Assembly: GCA_959600905.1 (NCBI GenBank)
Contig: CAUGNO010000003.1
Span: forward strand, 158,708 to 222,707
Length of the DNA stretch: 64,000 nucleotides
From: UMGS1975 sp959600905
GTDB lineage: Bacteria > Bacillota > Clostridia > Christensenellales > QAND01
Direction: 5' to 3'
Shown piece after piece: positions 34,547-42,226 of this stretch. The notes beneath the pieces were generated by a model that made no database searches, was not told the DNA's origin, and was given only the letters and a program-made list of their open reading frames with translations. Every line of letters starts with the position of its first letter. Within the stretch, counting starts at the first letter, position 1. The position numbers were made by a program, and so were the translations under genes.

Positions 34547-35677
34547 ATGGAACCAATCAAAATCATACAAGGTCCTCAGACAAAAAAGAATTTACCAAAC
34601 TTCTTATCCCCTGCCAACTGCCGGCCAGCGCATGAATATCATCGCTCTTTGGACGTGTATCAACCCACGCCCTTGGTACCTCTTCCCGCCTTGGCCCGGC
34701 GGCTTGGCGTAAAGGCCGTGTATATCAAGGACGAATCCTATCGCTTTGGCCTCAACGCCTTTAAAGGGCTGGGATGCACCTATGCCATCCATCAGTCTTT
34801 GGCACAACACCCTGAGAAAACGCCCGTTTTTGTCACGGCTACCGATGGCAATCATGGCAGGGCTGTGGCCTGGGCGGCAGCACGGCTGGGCGGCAAGGCA
34901 AAAATCTTTATGCCAAAAGGTTCTCAGCCCTGCCGGGTCGAGGCAATCCACGCCATTGAGAACGCCGAAGCGACGGTGTTGGATATGAATTATGATCAGG
35001 CTGTTTTGTACGCCTTTGATTATGCCAATCGGCATGGATATACCGCCATTCAGGATACGGGGTTTGAAGGGTATGAGCAAGTGCCAAACTGGATTACCCA
35101 AGGGTATACCACTATGACAAAAGAGGCGCTTGCCCAGATGCAGCAATACGGTACACAGCGCCCCAGCCATGTGTTTGTACAGGCCGGCGTAGGGTCCTTT
35201 GCCGGCGGCGTCACCGGCTATCTAGCCCATGTATATGGTGAAAAGCTGCCCCATATCACCATCGTAGAGGCTTCGCCGGCGGCTTGTCTGTATCGTTCTA
35301 TTGAATGCGGAGACGGCGCGCCTCATTCCATCACCGGTGATCCCGAGACCATCATGGCCGGCCTAAACTGTGGTACGCCCAATCTGTTTACATGGCCTGT
35401 TCTGCGCGATTTTGCCGCACAGTTTGCCAAATGCCCGGATTGGGTCGCAGAGCTCGGTATGAAAACCTTAGCACATCCTTTAGCACAGGATCCGCGTGTC
35501 GTGTCTGGAGAATCCGGCGCTGTTGGTGCAGGGCTCCTGGTTACGCTTCTCACGATGGAAGCATGGCAAGGCTACAAAGATGCCATGCATTTGGGGCCGG
35601 ATTCCGAAATCCTTCTTTTCAGCACAGAAGGCGATACCGACCCTGTCAACTATGCTCGCATCGTAAACAAAGCTTAA
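34547..35677 (+). CDS. dpaL: Diaminopropionate ammonia-lyase
   Basis: PLP enzyme of the YgeX family (376 residues) that splits 2,3-diaminopropionate into pyruvate and two ammonia; it may also act on D-serine. The PLP lysine is K73 in FGLNAFKGLGCTYA; TDGNHGRAVAWAA and the glycine-rich AGVGSFAGGVTGY phosphate loop are present. GAGGAGG precedes the ATG. Alone in its operon under a divergent AraC regulator, unlike E. coli where it belongs to a purine/xanthine catabolic cluster. Confidence 0.93.
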   Translation: MEPIKIIQGPQTKKNLPNFLSPANCRPAHEYHRSLDVYQPTPLVPLPALARRLGVKAVYIKDESYRFGLNAFKGLGCTYAIHQSLAQHPEKTPVFVTATDGNHGRAVAWAAARLGGKAKIFMPKGSQPCRVEAIHAIENAEATVLDMNYDQAVLYAFDYANRHGYTAIQDTGFEGYEQVPNWITQGYTTMTKEALAQMQQYGTQRPSHVFVQAGVGSFAGGVTGYLAHVYGEKLPHITIVEASPAACLYRSIECGDGAPHSITGDPETIMAGLNCGTPNLFTWPVLRDFAAQFAKCPDWVAELGMKTLAHPLAQDPRVVSGESGAVGAGLLVTLLTMEAWQGYKDAMHLGPDSEILLFSTEGDTDPVNYARIVNKA

Positions 35678-35685
35678 GGCATAGC

Positions 35686-35760
35686 AAAAGGCGCATCATG
35701 ATGCGCCTTTTTACTTTTATGTAAAATTGAAGAAAGGCCGCAAAATGCGGTCTTTTTTCT
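35686..35760 (+). terminator. Two terminators in series after dpaL
   Basis: First hairpin AAAAGGCGCATCATGATGCGCCTTTTT (35686-35712, split around CATG); second AGGCCGCA-AAA-TGCGGTCT followed by six T (35736-35760). Confidence 0.8.
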
Positions 35761-35823
35761 CTCTATCTATCGACTCAACAACCTTCCCCAGACCATACTC
35801 ATACTGGAATTATATCATGCTGC

Positions 35824-36915
35824 TCATTGTATTGTCTTTTTCTCTTCTTTCTCCTTCTGCCGTTTCCTTTCTTCCCTCTCTTTTTTCCTTTGACGCTTCT
35901 TTTCCGCTTTCTCCTTCTCTTTCAGTGCTTCTATCGCTAATACCCGTTCGCTTTTGCCTGGAAACTTGAATTTTCCGCTTTCTCCCCCGATTGCGTTAAA
36001 TCCTCCCTCTTTCACTCTATGTCTATAGCCCTGCCAAACTGCACGGTCTTCCTCATCCAGGGCGATCCCGCTGCTCTCATATTCATTTAAGAAAGCGACC
36101 TCATAAATGACCTCTTTATAAATCACCGGCAGCAGCGCTTGTTTCAGCTGCAGCCGTATTTCCGGTGTTAGTTCCAGCGGTTCGTTCGTTACCTGTAAAA
36201 ACAACCCCTTTTTCCCTTGCATGTCCCATTCTTCACACCGTACGTGCGGCACACTCGCCCGGATCTTTTCTTCTCCTCCCAGCGCCTTGATGTGCCCTTC
36301 CGTTAACAGGTTTGCCCAGTAATACCCTCTCAGCTTGGTATCCACATGCCATTCCGTCACCACCCCGGTTGTCCACTCTATCCCCCTCTCTGTCCATGTA
36401 TGTCCCCAATCCATCAACTTAAATTCACTTGTCTGTTCAGTAAACGCCGTCACTGCCTGCACCGTGTTGCTCAGCCCATGCATCAGCGCTATGATCTCCT
36501 CATATTTGTATGGATCCGAGAACCATTCCAACTGGTACCCCATCTCTACGTTGTTGAAAATCAATTCTTCGCTCGGTGCATATACCCCCAGCACCACCAT
36601 GATGTATCCGATCACCGAAAACAGTCTTTCTCCCGGCTCTTTCACCGGCTTATGAAATTCCAGCGTCCACTGCACATATTCCCCTGTTTCCATCAGCGCG
36701 ATGGCCTCCTGCATCCGCTTTTTCGAGTAATTCCATTTCCGCCTTTTATAGTTCTTGTCGTTTTTATAGGGGATCAGCCGGATGATGGCCGGTTCCGGCG
36801 CATATCCACGCATCCGCTCCTCAAATTCCTCCATGTATGCTGCAATCTCTCTGCATTTCCCTTGCCATTTCCCATAGCCCGCTACATCCATAAAGATGCA
36901 ATGCCGTTCTGCCAT
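35824..36915 (-). CDS. Unknown protein with charged C-terminal tail
   Basis: 363 residues, not recognised. Features: a cytosolic-looking, tryptophan- and tyrosine-rich body (SFQ-free, no signal peptide), one hydrophobic stretch (RLFSVIGYIMVVLGVYAPSEEL, about 99-120), and a final ~45 residues of almost only Lys, Glu, Arg and Gln (ALKEKEKAEKKRQRKKEREERK...), likely an extended helix. AAAGGAGGG precedes the ATG. A remnant of another gene ends 12 bases upstream and shares its transcript. The layout, gene fragment followed by an intact soluble protein, resembles an effector-immunity locus that lost its effector, but nothing in the sequence proves that. Confidence 0.65.
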   Translation of the reverse strand: MAERHCIFMDVAGYGKWQGKCREIAAYMEEFEERMRGYAPEPAIIRLIPYKNDKNYKRRKWNYSKKRMQEAIALMETGEYVQWTLEFHKPVKEPGERLFSVIGYIMVVLGVYAPSEELIFNNVEMGYQLEWFSDPYKYEEIIALMHGLSNTVQAVTAFTEQTSEFKLMDWGHTWTERGIEWTTGVVTEWHVDTKLRGYYWANLLTEGHIKALGGEEKIRASVPHVRCEEWDMQGKKGLFLQVTNEPLELTPEIRLQLKQALLPVIYKEVIYEVAFLNEYESSGIALDEEDRAVWQGYRHRVKEGGFNAIGGESGKFKFPGKSERVLAIEALKEKEKAEKKRQRKKEREERKRQKEKEEKKTIQ

Positions 36916-36927
36916 TGGTTCCCTCCT

Positions 36928-37158
36928 TTAATAAGCCCCTGCTGGCACTCCTGCAGCGCCAGGAAACAATTGTCCCGTCAAGAATAACAGCCAAAACAGT
37001 GCGCCGTATTTTATCCCTTCCAAGGTCGCATCCCTCACCACTTGCGTGGTACGCTGCGCTTCCGCGCTTTCTTCATACTGATAGGTAATGATTCCGCTGT
37101 ATTCATTAGGCCGTAAATTGTTTTTATCCGTTCCCGGTGGGTTGTCGTTATTTCGGTA
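36928..37158 (-). pseudogene. Gene remnant upstream of the unknown protein
   Basis: A 76-codon open segment without any start codon near its beginning and preceded in frame by TAA (37159-37161). It reads like real protein: YRNNDNPPGTDKNNLRPNEYSG..., a Glu/Gln-rich stretch, then one membrane segment (EGIKYGALFWLLFLTGQLF) and GAAGVPAGAY at the end. Its stop forms the start of the ribosome binding site of the next gene, so the two were one operon. Probably the C-terminal end of a larger deleted or frameshifted protein. The frame is short and the identity of the parent gene is unknown. Confidence 0.55.
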
Positions 37159-37264
37159 TTAAGTGCTATCCTAGGCTGCACTCCACGCTTATCTATCCTT
37201 TTTTCATTGTTAGAACCAGCTATAAAAATTTTATCAAAAATAACAGGCCGATGAAAATACGATA

Positions 37265-37303
37265 AAAAAAGAAACCCCCAAGAAATTTTCATTTCTCAGG
37301 GGA
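37265..37303 (-). terminator. Terminator of tRNA-Ser
   Basis: Minus strand AATCCCC(T)GAGAAAT / ATTTCTTGGGG(G)TT arms around GAAA, then a T-rich tail; begins 2 bases past the tRNA CCA end. Confidence 0.8.
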
Positions 37304-37304
37304 T

Positions 37305-37395
<91 letters not shown>

Positions 37396-37449
37396 ATGAT
37401 CCATTTGCCCTTTTATATTAGACAGCCACTTCCAAACTGTCTGCGAATT

Positions 37450-37477
37450 ATTATATCATATCCTTGGCGAAATACAA
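37450..37477 (-). promoter_or_regulatory. Promoter of tRNA-Ser
   Basis: Minus strand TTGTAT (37472-37477), 16 bases, TGATATAAT (extended -10; TATAAT 37450-37455), about 50 bases before the mature tRNA. Confidence 0.65.
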
Positions 37478-37547
37478 GCAAAATTTGTTTTTTTGCCCTC
37501 ATGAATTTTTCCATATATTTCCTGATTATCTTTTACCACGCGGGACA

Positions 37548-37744
37548 AAATAAAGCCACGGACAGCTGAGGATGAATTCATAACTCAGCGACCCGGACGT
37601 GCCTACCACGATCCAGGGCTTTCGTACGCTATGATAAATCCGTTCGTATCCGAATCCAGGACCATGATCCATCTCATGGGACATCCCTGTTTTCATCCCC
37701 GATACGAGTCGGCCCCCACTCATTCTCTTTCACAGCTGGCCGTG
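37548..37744 (-). ncRNA. Structured RNA candidate B (no gene recognised)
   Basis: About 195 bases with no plausible protein. Closing stem: minus-strand CACGG-C-CAGCTG (37733-37744) pairs with CAGCTG-T-CCGTG (37557-37568), followed by CTTTATTTT, a terminator-like tail. Inside are nested helices TCGTATC / GATACGA, CAGG / CCTG and CCATGA / TCATGG, plus a strong 3' hairpin with arms GCTGAG / CTCAGC around ATGAATTCAT. It begins directly after the T-run of candidate A. Does not match SRP RNA, tmRNA or RNase P by eye. It could be a 3' UTR element of trkHA or an independent RNA. Confidence 0.5.
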
Positions 37745-37748
37745 AAAA

Positions 37749-37861
37749 AAGGCGGAATCGCAAGGAACACCCTTTTGGAAGCAAGCAGCAACCTCTGTCT
37801 CCCTTCCAAAATAAGGTATGGCTGGCACATACGTGCTAACCCCTTCCTACGTTTCCGCCTT
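37749..37861 (-). ncRNA. Structured RNA candidate A (no gene recognised)
   Basis: About 113 bases just downstream of the trkA stop. Closing stem AAGGCGGAA(A)CG / CG(A)TTCCGCCTT, 12 bp with one mismatch, followed by six T (37745-37750 as A on the plus strand). Interior helices: AGGAA / TTCCT, a small hairpin GCAC-GTAT-GTGC, and TTTTGGAAG / CTTCCAAAA. The arrangement is a three-way junction inside a terminator-like closing stem. No recognised RNA family; lies between trkA and candidate B on the same strand. Confidence 0.5.
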
Positions 37862-37869
37862 TGTGCATT

Positions 37870-38517
37870 TTATCCATGCAGTTTTGTCAACGCCTTGGTT
37901 TCTCCAATGGCTAAAAGCACATCTCCCTGTTCCAGCACGGCATCCGGCGACGGGTTCACCATAATCTTTTTCCCCCGCTTGATCGCCACAATATTGATGT
38001 TGTATTTGCTTCGCACATCGCTTTCTTTCAACGATTTTCCAATCAAATATTTGGGCGCATTGATCTCCATCATACTGTATTCCTCAGAAAGCTCGATGAA
38101 TTCCAGCACATCGGACTGCGCAATGCTGTGTGCAAACCGCATGCCCATATCCCGCTCTGGATAAACGACGCGATCCGCACCTAGCTTGAGCAGGATCCTT
38201 GCATGCTTATTGCTGCTTACCTTGCAAACCACATGCTCCACACCCATCTCCTTGAGCATCAACGTGGTGAAAATACTCGCCTGCATATCGCTGTTGCCTA
38301 TGCCTACAACCACGATATCAAAATTTGTTACGCCAAGCGAAAGCAAAGTCTGCTCATCCATTACGTCTGCCTGTACACAGTTTGTCAGTACCGGAGCCAT
38401 CTTCTCCACTACCGCTTCGTTGGCGTCTACGCCCATGACGTCATGGCCCATTTCCACTAACGTCCTTGCCAACGCACGTCCAAACCTTCCCAAACCTAGA
38501 ATCGCGATTTGTTTCAT
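37870..38517 (-). CDS. Potassium uptake regulatory subunit TrkA/KtrA
   Basis: Cytoplasmic gating ring of a Ktr/Trk potassium importer (215 residues): Rossmann RCK-N domain (AILGLGRFGRALARTLVEMGHDVMGVDANEAVVEKM) binding NAD(H) or ATP/ADP, then an RCK-C domain (about 135-215; SEEYSMMEINAPKYLIGKSLKESDVRSKYNINIVAIKRG). In Firmicutes the RCK-C domain commonly binds c-di-AMP. Lies 13 bases downstream of the channel gene trkH, on the same transcript. Confidence 0.93.
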   Translation of the reverse strand: MKQIAILGLGRFGRALARTLVEMGHDVMGVDANEAVVEKMAPVLTNCVQADVMDEQTLLSLGVTNFDIVVVGIGNSDMQASIFTTLMLKEMGVEHVVCKVSSNKHARILLKLGADRVVYPERDMGMRFAHSIAQSDVLEFIELSEEYSMMEINAPKYLIGKSLKESDVRSKYNINIVAIKRGKKIMVNPSPDAVLEQGDVLLAIGETKALTKLHG

Positions 38518-38530
38518 TCTTTCCTCCCTG

Positions 38531-39895
38531 TTAGCCTACCATAATACGGCCTTCCGGATAATGAATCGTATCTTTTTTCTTCCGGTTCGCCAGCGCCATA
38601 GAGAATGTCAGCGGGCCTACCCGTCCGCAGAACATCAAAAACATCAGCAGCAATTTGCTCATCGGAGCAAGCTGCGGCGTAATTCCGCAGCTTAATCCCA
38701 CTGTGCCGAATGCTGAGACACATTCATATAAAATCGTTTCCATCGTTGCAGCAGAATTGCCTTCTTCGATGATGCAGATGATAAAGGTCGCTGTCAGCAC
38801 CAATACCATGGCCAGCACAGTGATGGCCGCTGCACTGCGCACCAAATCCCTTCCAATGCTGCGTTTGCCAACCACAGCTTCCGGCCGGCCTCGCACAATG
38901 GCGGCCGTTACAAGCAAAAGAATGGCAAATGTAGTCACCTTGATACCGCCGCCCGTAGACCCGGGGGCTGCCCCGATGAACATTAAAATAATGGTCAAAA
39001 GAAAGCTGCCGCCGTATAAGCCGTTTTGATCAATGCTGTTGAATCCCGCTGTACGGGTTGTCACGCTTTGAAACGCGCCTGCCATGATCTTTTCACCCGC
39101 TGGCATGGCCGCCATGGTGGCAGGGTTGTTCCACTCGATCAAGGTAAACAAAAGCGTCCCCCCCAACACCAACGCTGCCGTCATGCCAAGAACCAGCTTG
39201 GTATGGATGGGAAATTTTTTCCAGCGCTTGTTTCTCCATACATCTCGGATCACGGTAAACCCTAGGCCCCCCAAAATGATAAGTGCCATTACGGTCAGGT
39301 TTACTATCACATCGCCCGTGTATCCCGTCAAAGACTGAAAGTTTCCCAACGGGTCGATCCCCGCGTTACAGAAAGCAGAAATGGAAATAAAAATACTATA
39401 AAATAAGCCGGTCTTAAGACCAAATTTCGGTACAAAGCTAAAACAGAGGCATATGGCGCCCAGCGTCTCTATCAGTATGGTAATCAGCACCACGTTTTGT
39501 ATCAACCGCACCATACCTTGCAACGAATCCTGGTTCATCGCCTCTTGAATCAGCATCCGCTCTTTGAGCGTAATGCGTTTCCGGATCATCATAAACACAA
39601 TGGTAACCATCGTCATAAAGCCCAGGCCGCCGAGCTGAATTAGGCATAAAATGATGAAATGGCCCACATGCGAATAAGCCGTGCCGGTATCCACCGCTAC
39701 CAGCCCCGTAACACATACAGAAGTGGTTGCCGTAAACATCCCATTGAGCAAGCCTACACTTTCCCCGGTAGAAGAGCAAATCGGAAGCGACAACAAAATC
39801 CCTCCAATAAAAATCGCTAGAAAAAATCCCCATACGATTTTTTGGACAGGCTTCATTTTCTTCCATGGATACATCTTCGCAATTTTTTCTCCCAA
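38531..39895 (-). CDS. Potassium uptake channel subunit TrkH/KtrB
   Basis: K+-translocating membrane subunit (about 454 residues) with four M1-P-M2 repeats; the filter loops are visible as ATTSVCVTG, SAFCNAGID, TAGFNSID and SAFGTVG, each with the key glycine. The start is uncertain: TTG at 39895 is six bases after GGGGGGA and is preferred; TTG at 39910 and ATG at 39874 are alternatives with poor ribosome binding sites. The gene starts some 60 bases after the SRP RNA end and forms an operon with the RCK subunit. Confidence 0.9.
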   Translation of the reverse strand: MGEKIAKMYPWKKMKPVQKIVWGFFLAIFIGGILLSLPICSSTGESVGLLNGMFTATTSVCVTGLVAVDTGTAYSHVGHFIILCLIQLGGLGFMTMVTIVFMMIRKRITLKERMLIQEAMNQDSLQGMVRLIQNVVLITILIETLGAICLCFSFVPKFGLKTGLFYSIFISISAFCNAGIDPLGNFQSLTGYTGDVIVNLTVMALIILGGLGFTVIRDVWRNKRWKKFPIHTKLVLGMTAALVLGGTLLFTLIEWNNPATMAAMPAGEKIMAGAFQSVTTRTAGFNSIDQNGLYGGSFLLTIILMFIGAAPGSTGGGIKVTTFAILLLVTAAIVRGRPEAVVGKRSIGRDLVRSAAAITVLAMVLVLTATFIICIIEEGNSAATMETILYECVSAFGTVGLSCGITPQLAPMSKLLLMFLMFCGRVGPLTFSMALANRKKKDTIHYPEGRIMVG

Positions 39896-39954
39896 CGAAG
39901 GTCCCCCCAAATTGACACCGTGCTGGCAAAAATCATAAAATCTTTGAAAATAAA

Positions 39955-40226
39955 AAACTGCCGCGCACCTTCCGTTGGAAAAGCTACAACGGTGCTATTG
40001 TAAAAGGAGAACTCCGGCCCGGTTTCCCTGCGGCACATGCCACGTTCTGCTTAATGCTGCTCCCGTCAAGGCCTGACATGATTCACAGGATGACATTGCA
40101 CAGGACCCGACCGTCAACATTCCCAGTTACAACGCGTGCCATTGCCACTTAGCCGAAAGAAGGATTCCAGCCCCGCTACAGCGGATTTCGGGTTTAGGGC
40201 ACCGCTACTGCCCCGCCTGGCGCGAC
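39955..40226 (-). ncRNA. ffs: Signal recognition particle RNA, large bacterial type
   Basis: About 270 bases with an Alu-like domain, as in Bacillus and spore-forming clostridia. The minus strand shows the conserved blocks GGGCAGTAGCGGTGCCC, GTTGACGGTCGGGTCCTGTGCAATG, ATCATGTCAGG, GGGAGCAGCATTAAG and CATGTGCCGCAGGG. The termini GTCGCGCC and GGTGCGCGGC pair and a T6 run follows. The apical tetraloop is UGAC (URRC class) instead of the common GGAA. The RNA scaffolds Ffh for membrane targeting of proteins. Confidence 0.95.
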
Positions 40227-40230
40227 ATTC

Positions 40231-40258
40231 TTTATAACTTTTTGATAACTTCTGCCAA
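40231..40258 (-). promoter_or_regulatory. Promoter of the SRP RNA
   Basis: Minus strand TTGGCA (40253-40258), 16-base spacer, TATAAA (40231-40236), five to seven bases before the RNA 5' end. Confidence 0.7.
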
Positions 40259-40307
40259 AGCATACCACTTGGCCTTGGTTTCGTCAATGGAAGAGTCTGT
40301 TAAATTT

Positions 40308-40850
40308 TTATTTTTTCATCAAGTTGCCCCAGGATCCTGCATACACCATCTGGTTTAGCGGCTTTCTGGGCCGTTGGGCAGGTGCCTCGTCCGGTACGCC
40401 CAGCGGGGTGATCGCTACGATACGAATATGATATGGAACGCCTAGCAGCTTTTTCACAGGCTGCTCCGAAAACGCCCCGACCCAGCAGGTTCCCAGCCCT
40501 AGAGCGGTGGCCGCCAGCGTTACCTGCGTCAGCGTATTGCCAATATCCGTCATATAATACGGCTTTCCCTCTCTATTGCCGCTCTTTTCCGGATCAGCGC
40601 ATACCACCAAAAAATAATCTGCATTTTCGTAGGCGTTCCCTTTCGGGTTTCCGCCCGTGGCTTGCTTTAACGCCTGTATCTGTTGCCTATCATGTAGTAT
40701 TACATAAGTCCAAGGCTGCTGATTTTTCCAGGATGGCGCATTCTGCGCCGCCTCCAGCACCAAACGAAGCTGCTTTTCCGAAACAGGCTCGTGTTTATAT
40801 TGTCGGATGCTGCGCCGCTCCCTCATGGTCTGTAAGCAATCCATCCTCAT
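40308..40850 (-). CDS. Nitroreductase family protein
   Basis: FMN-dependent NAD(P)H oxidoreductase of about 180 residues. Marks: RRSIRQYKHEPVSEKQLRLVLEAAQNAPSWKNQQPW (FMN phosphate and dimer region), DIGNTLTQVTLAATALGLGTCWVGAF, and VAITPLGVPDEAPAQRPRKPL near the end. Substrate unknown; such enzymes reduce nitroaromatics, quinones or flavins. Three near ATGs follow AGGGAG; the second (40850) has the best spacing. Confidence 0.9.
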   Translation of the reverse strand: MRMDCLQTMRERRSIRQYKHEPVSEKQLRLVLEAAQNAPSWKNQQPWTYVILHDRQQIQALKQATGGNPKGNAYENADYFLVVCADPEKSGNREGKPYYMTDIGNTLTQVTLAATALGLGTCWVGAFSEQPVKKLLGVPYHIRIVAITPLGVPDEAPAQRPRKPLNQMVYAGSWGNLMKK

Positions 40851-40917
40851 CATCCGCTCCCTTTCCAACGATCTTTTGTCTCATTATAGCTTGTGTCTTA
40901 CAAAAAAGTCAAAAGCC

Positions 40918-40947
40918 TTGCGTATCTTCCTATGAGTTTGCTATAAT
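40918..40947 (+). promoter_or_regulatory. Promoter of the small lipoprotein gene
   Basis: Extended -10 TGCTATAAT (TATAAT 40942-40947) with TTGCGT (40918-40923) 18 bases upstream, 35 bases before the gene. Confidence 0.6.
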
Positions 40948-40981
40948 GATGCCACTGTATTCGAAGGGTGGCCTCTATAAA

Positions 40982-41413
40982 ATGAAAAAACGTATGATAC
41001 AGCTCATGGCGTTGGCCCTTGTGGCCCTTGGCGTAGTGTCTGGCTGCAGCGCCAAAGCCCAACTGCCTACGGAGATCGGCTCCTTTGCTGTGGTGGATGT
41101 GTCCATGGTGGATACGTATGATACTTTGCAGGCAGAAAGCGGTCAAAAGCTCTGCATCATTGCCATGAAGCCCAACGACGCCATTCAGGAGGATAAATAC
41201 AAAAGCTATTTCTGCTCGGATGACGGTTCCAGCGTCGCCAGAATCACCATTGCCGGCACGGAATACAACTGTATGGCCGTCGCGGTGCAAGGAATGCCAA
41301 ACGATAAATCGGTAGAATATACCCTAGTGTTTGAAGTGCCGGAAAGCGCGTCTACGGCGGGGAGTCTCTCGCTTACCGCGCCCAACCTGACGCCGGTAGA
41401 AATTAAATATTGA
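40982..41413 (+). CDS. Small secreted lipoprotein
   Basis: 143 residues with a lipoprotein signal (lipobox VVSGC). The mature part (QLPTEIGSFAVVDVSMVDTYDTLQAESGQKLCIIAMKPND ... YTLVFEVPESASTAGSLSLTAPNLTPVEIKY) has the beta-sandwich pattern seen in DUF4352/telokin-like extracellular proteins; the last block gives the usual V-F-E-V-P-E motif of that fold. Function unknown. Upstream codons reading in the same frame overlap the nitroreductase gene and are not part of it. Confidence 0.75.
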   Translation: MKKRMIQLMALALVALGVVSGCSAKAQLPTEIGSFAVVDVSMVDTYDTLQAESGQKLCIIAMKPNDAIQEDKYKSYFCSDDGSSVARITIAGTEYNCMAVAVQGMPNDKSVEYTLVFEVPESASTAGSLSLTAPNLTPVEIKY

Positions 41414-41423
41414 TTTGGAATGC

Positions 41424-41450
41424 AAAAAACGGCCAAATGGCCGTTTTTTT
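41424..41450. terminator. Bidirectional terminator
   Basis: AAAAAACGGCC-AAAT-GGCCGTTTTTT between the lipoprotein gene and the convergent membrane protein gene. Confidence 0.85.
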
Positions 41451-42114
41451 ATGCCGTTTTTCTCTTTATTGCCAAGGCAATGAGAGACAGCACCGCTATC
41501 GCCGAAATGGGAATCCAGGCGTTCACCCAGCACAGTACATGTTTCCTCAGCGCCCATTTGGCAAACAGGATCGCCACCCAGATCACAGTAAACAGCGCAA
41601 TGGTCCCAACACTGCGCAGCCTCTGCTTTTTCTCCGAAAAACCAAAGGTATGCTGGTTCAGCATACGGCTCAGCGCCCAGGCAAAGCCCAGGATCAAAAC
41701 GCTGGAAATGACAAATCCCTGCGTGATCGGCATTTTGATCGCAAAATCCAGCAACCCCTGTGCAGTGCCCGTATAAAACAGCTCTATCAACACCAGGGCC
41801 AAAAGTCCGATTAGGCATCCTTCCAGGGTTTCCATCCGCCTTTCCGCCGCCGTTTTCTTTGCCCCTAGGTGGATATATACATCGCATACCCCGATCAGAT
41901 CCCTGCCAAGCGCCTGCTCTACCGTCTGCCCCTGCCGCTGTGCTCGGTATAATTTCTCTGCCAGCTTTCGGCAAATGGAAAATACCTCTTCCTTTTTCAA
42001 TTCGGTATTTTTTATGTATGCCTCCATCGCCTTCATCACATCGCGGTGCTCCCCTGTCAGCTTTTGGCAGGTCTGGCGGTATGCAGTCTTTTGTCGTTGT
42101 TTGTTGCTTGCCAT
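41449..42114 (-). CDS. Membrane protein with HAAS/DUF1048-like N domain
   Basis: 221 residues. The N-terminal ~90 residues (DVMKAMEAYIKNTELKKEEVFSICRKLAEKLYRAQRQGQTVEQALGRDLIGVCDVYI) resemble the HAAS/DUF1048 signalling domain found in membrane proteins next to PadR regulators. Then four hydrophobic segments and a basic end. No PadR gene is adjacent, so the role is unknown; the family name is tentative. Single gene ahead of its terminator; start codon follows GGAGATC. Confidence 0.65.
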   Translation of the reverse strand: MASNKQRQKTAYRQTCQKLTGEHRDVMKAMEAYIKNTELKKEEVFSICRKLAEKLYRAQRQGQTVEQALGRDLIGVCDVYIHLGAKKTAAERRMETLEGCLIGLLALVLIELFYTGTAQGLLDFAIKMPITQGFVISSVLILGFAWALSRMLNQHTFGFSEKKQRLRSVGTIALFTVIWVAILFAKWALRKHVLCWVNAWIPISAIAVLSLIALAIKRKTA

Positions 42115-42198
42115 GTAGATCTCCTTCGATTGCGCAGCTTTTCTGTTTATTTATTGTATCCCGCCTCCGTCGCGCCTGTAAAGCATGCAACGCAAAGA

Positions 42199-42219
42199 GC
42201 CGCCGGAAATCCGGCGGCC
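42199..42219 (-). terminator. Hairpin after rpiB-upp
   Basis: GCCGCCGGA / TCCGGCGGC perfect 9-bp stem with short TCTTTG tail on the minus strand; weak U-tail, so a modest terminator. Confidence 0.55.
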
Positions 42220-42226
42220 CCTCCCA

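Noticed and set aside
37631..38164. Plus-strand frame over the RNA candidates and trkA
   Set aside because: Runs antisense through trkA and through strong RNA stems; no ribosome binding site.
39853..40038. Short minus frame overlapping the SRP RNA
   Set aside because: The bases belong to the SRP RNA and the trkH start.
39900..40300. c-di-AMP (ydaO) riboswitch before trkH
   Set aside because: Expected for a potassium operon, but the sequence matches SRP RNA instead.
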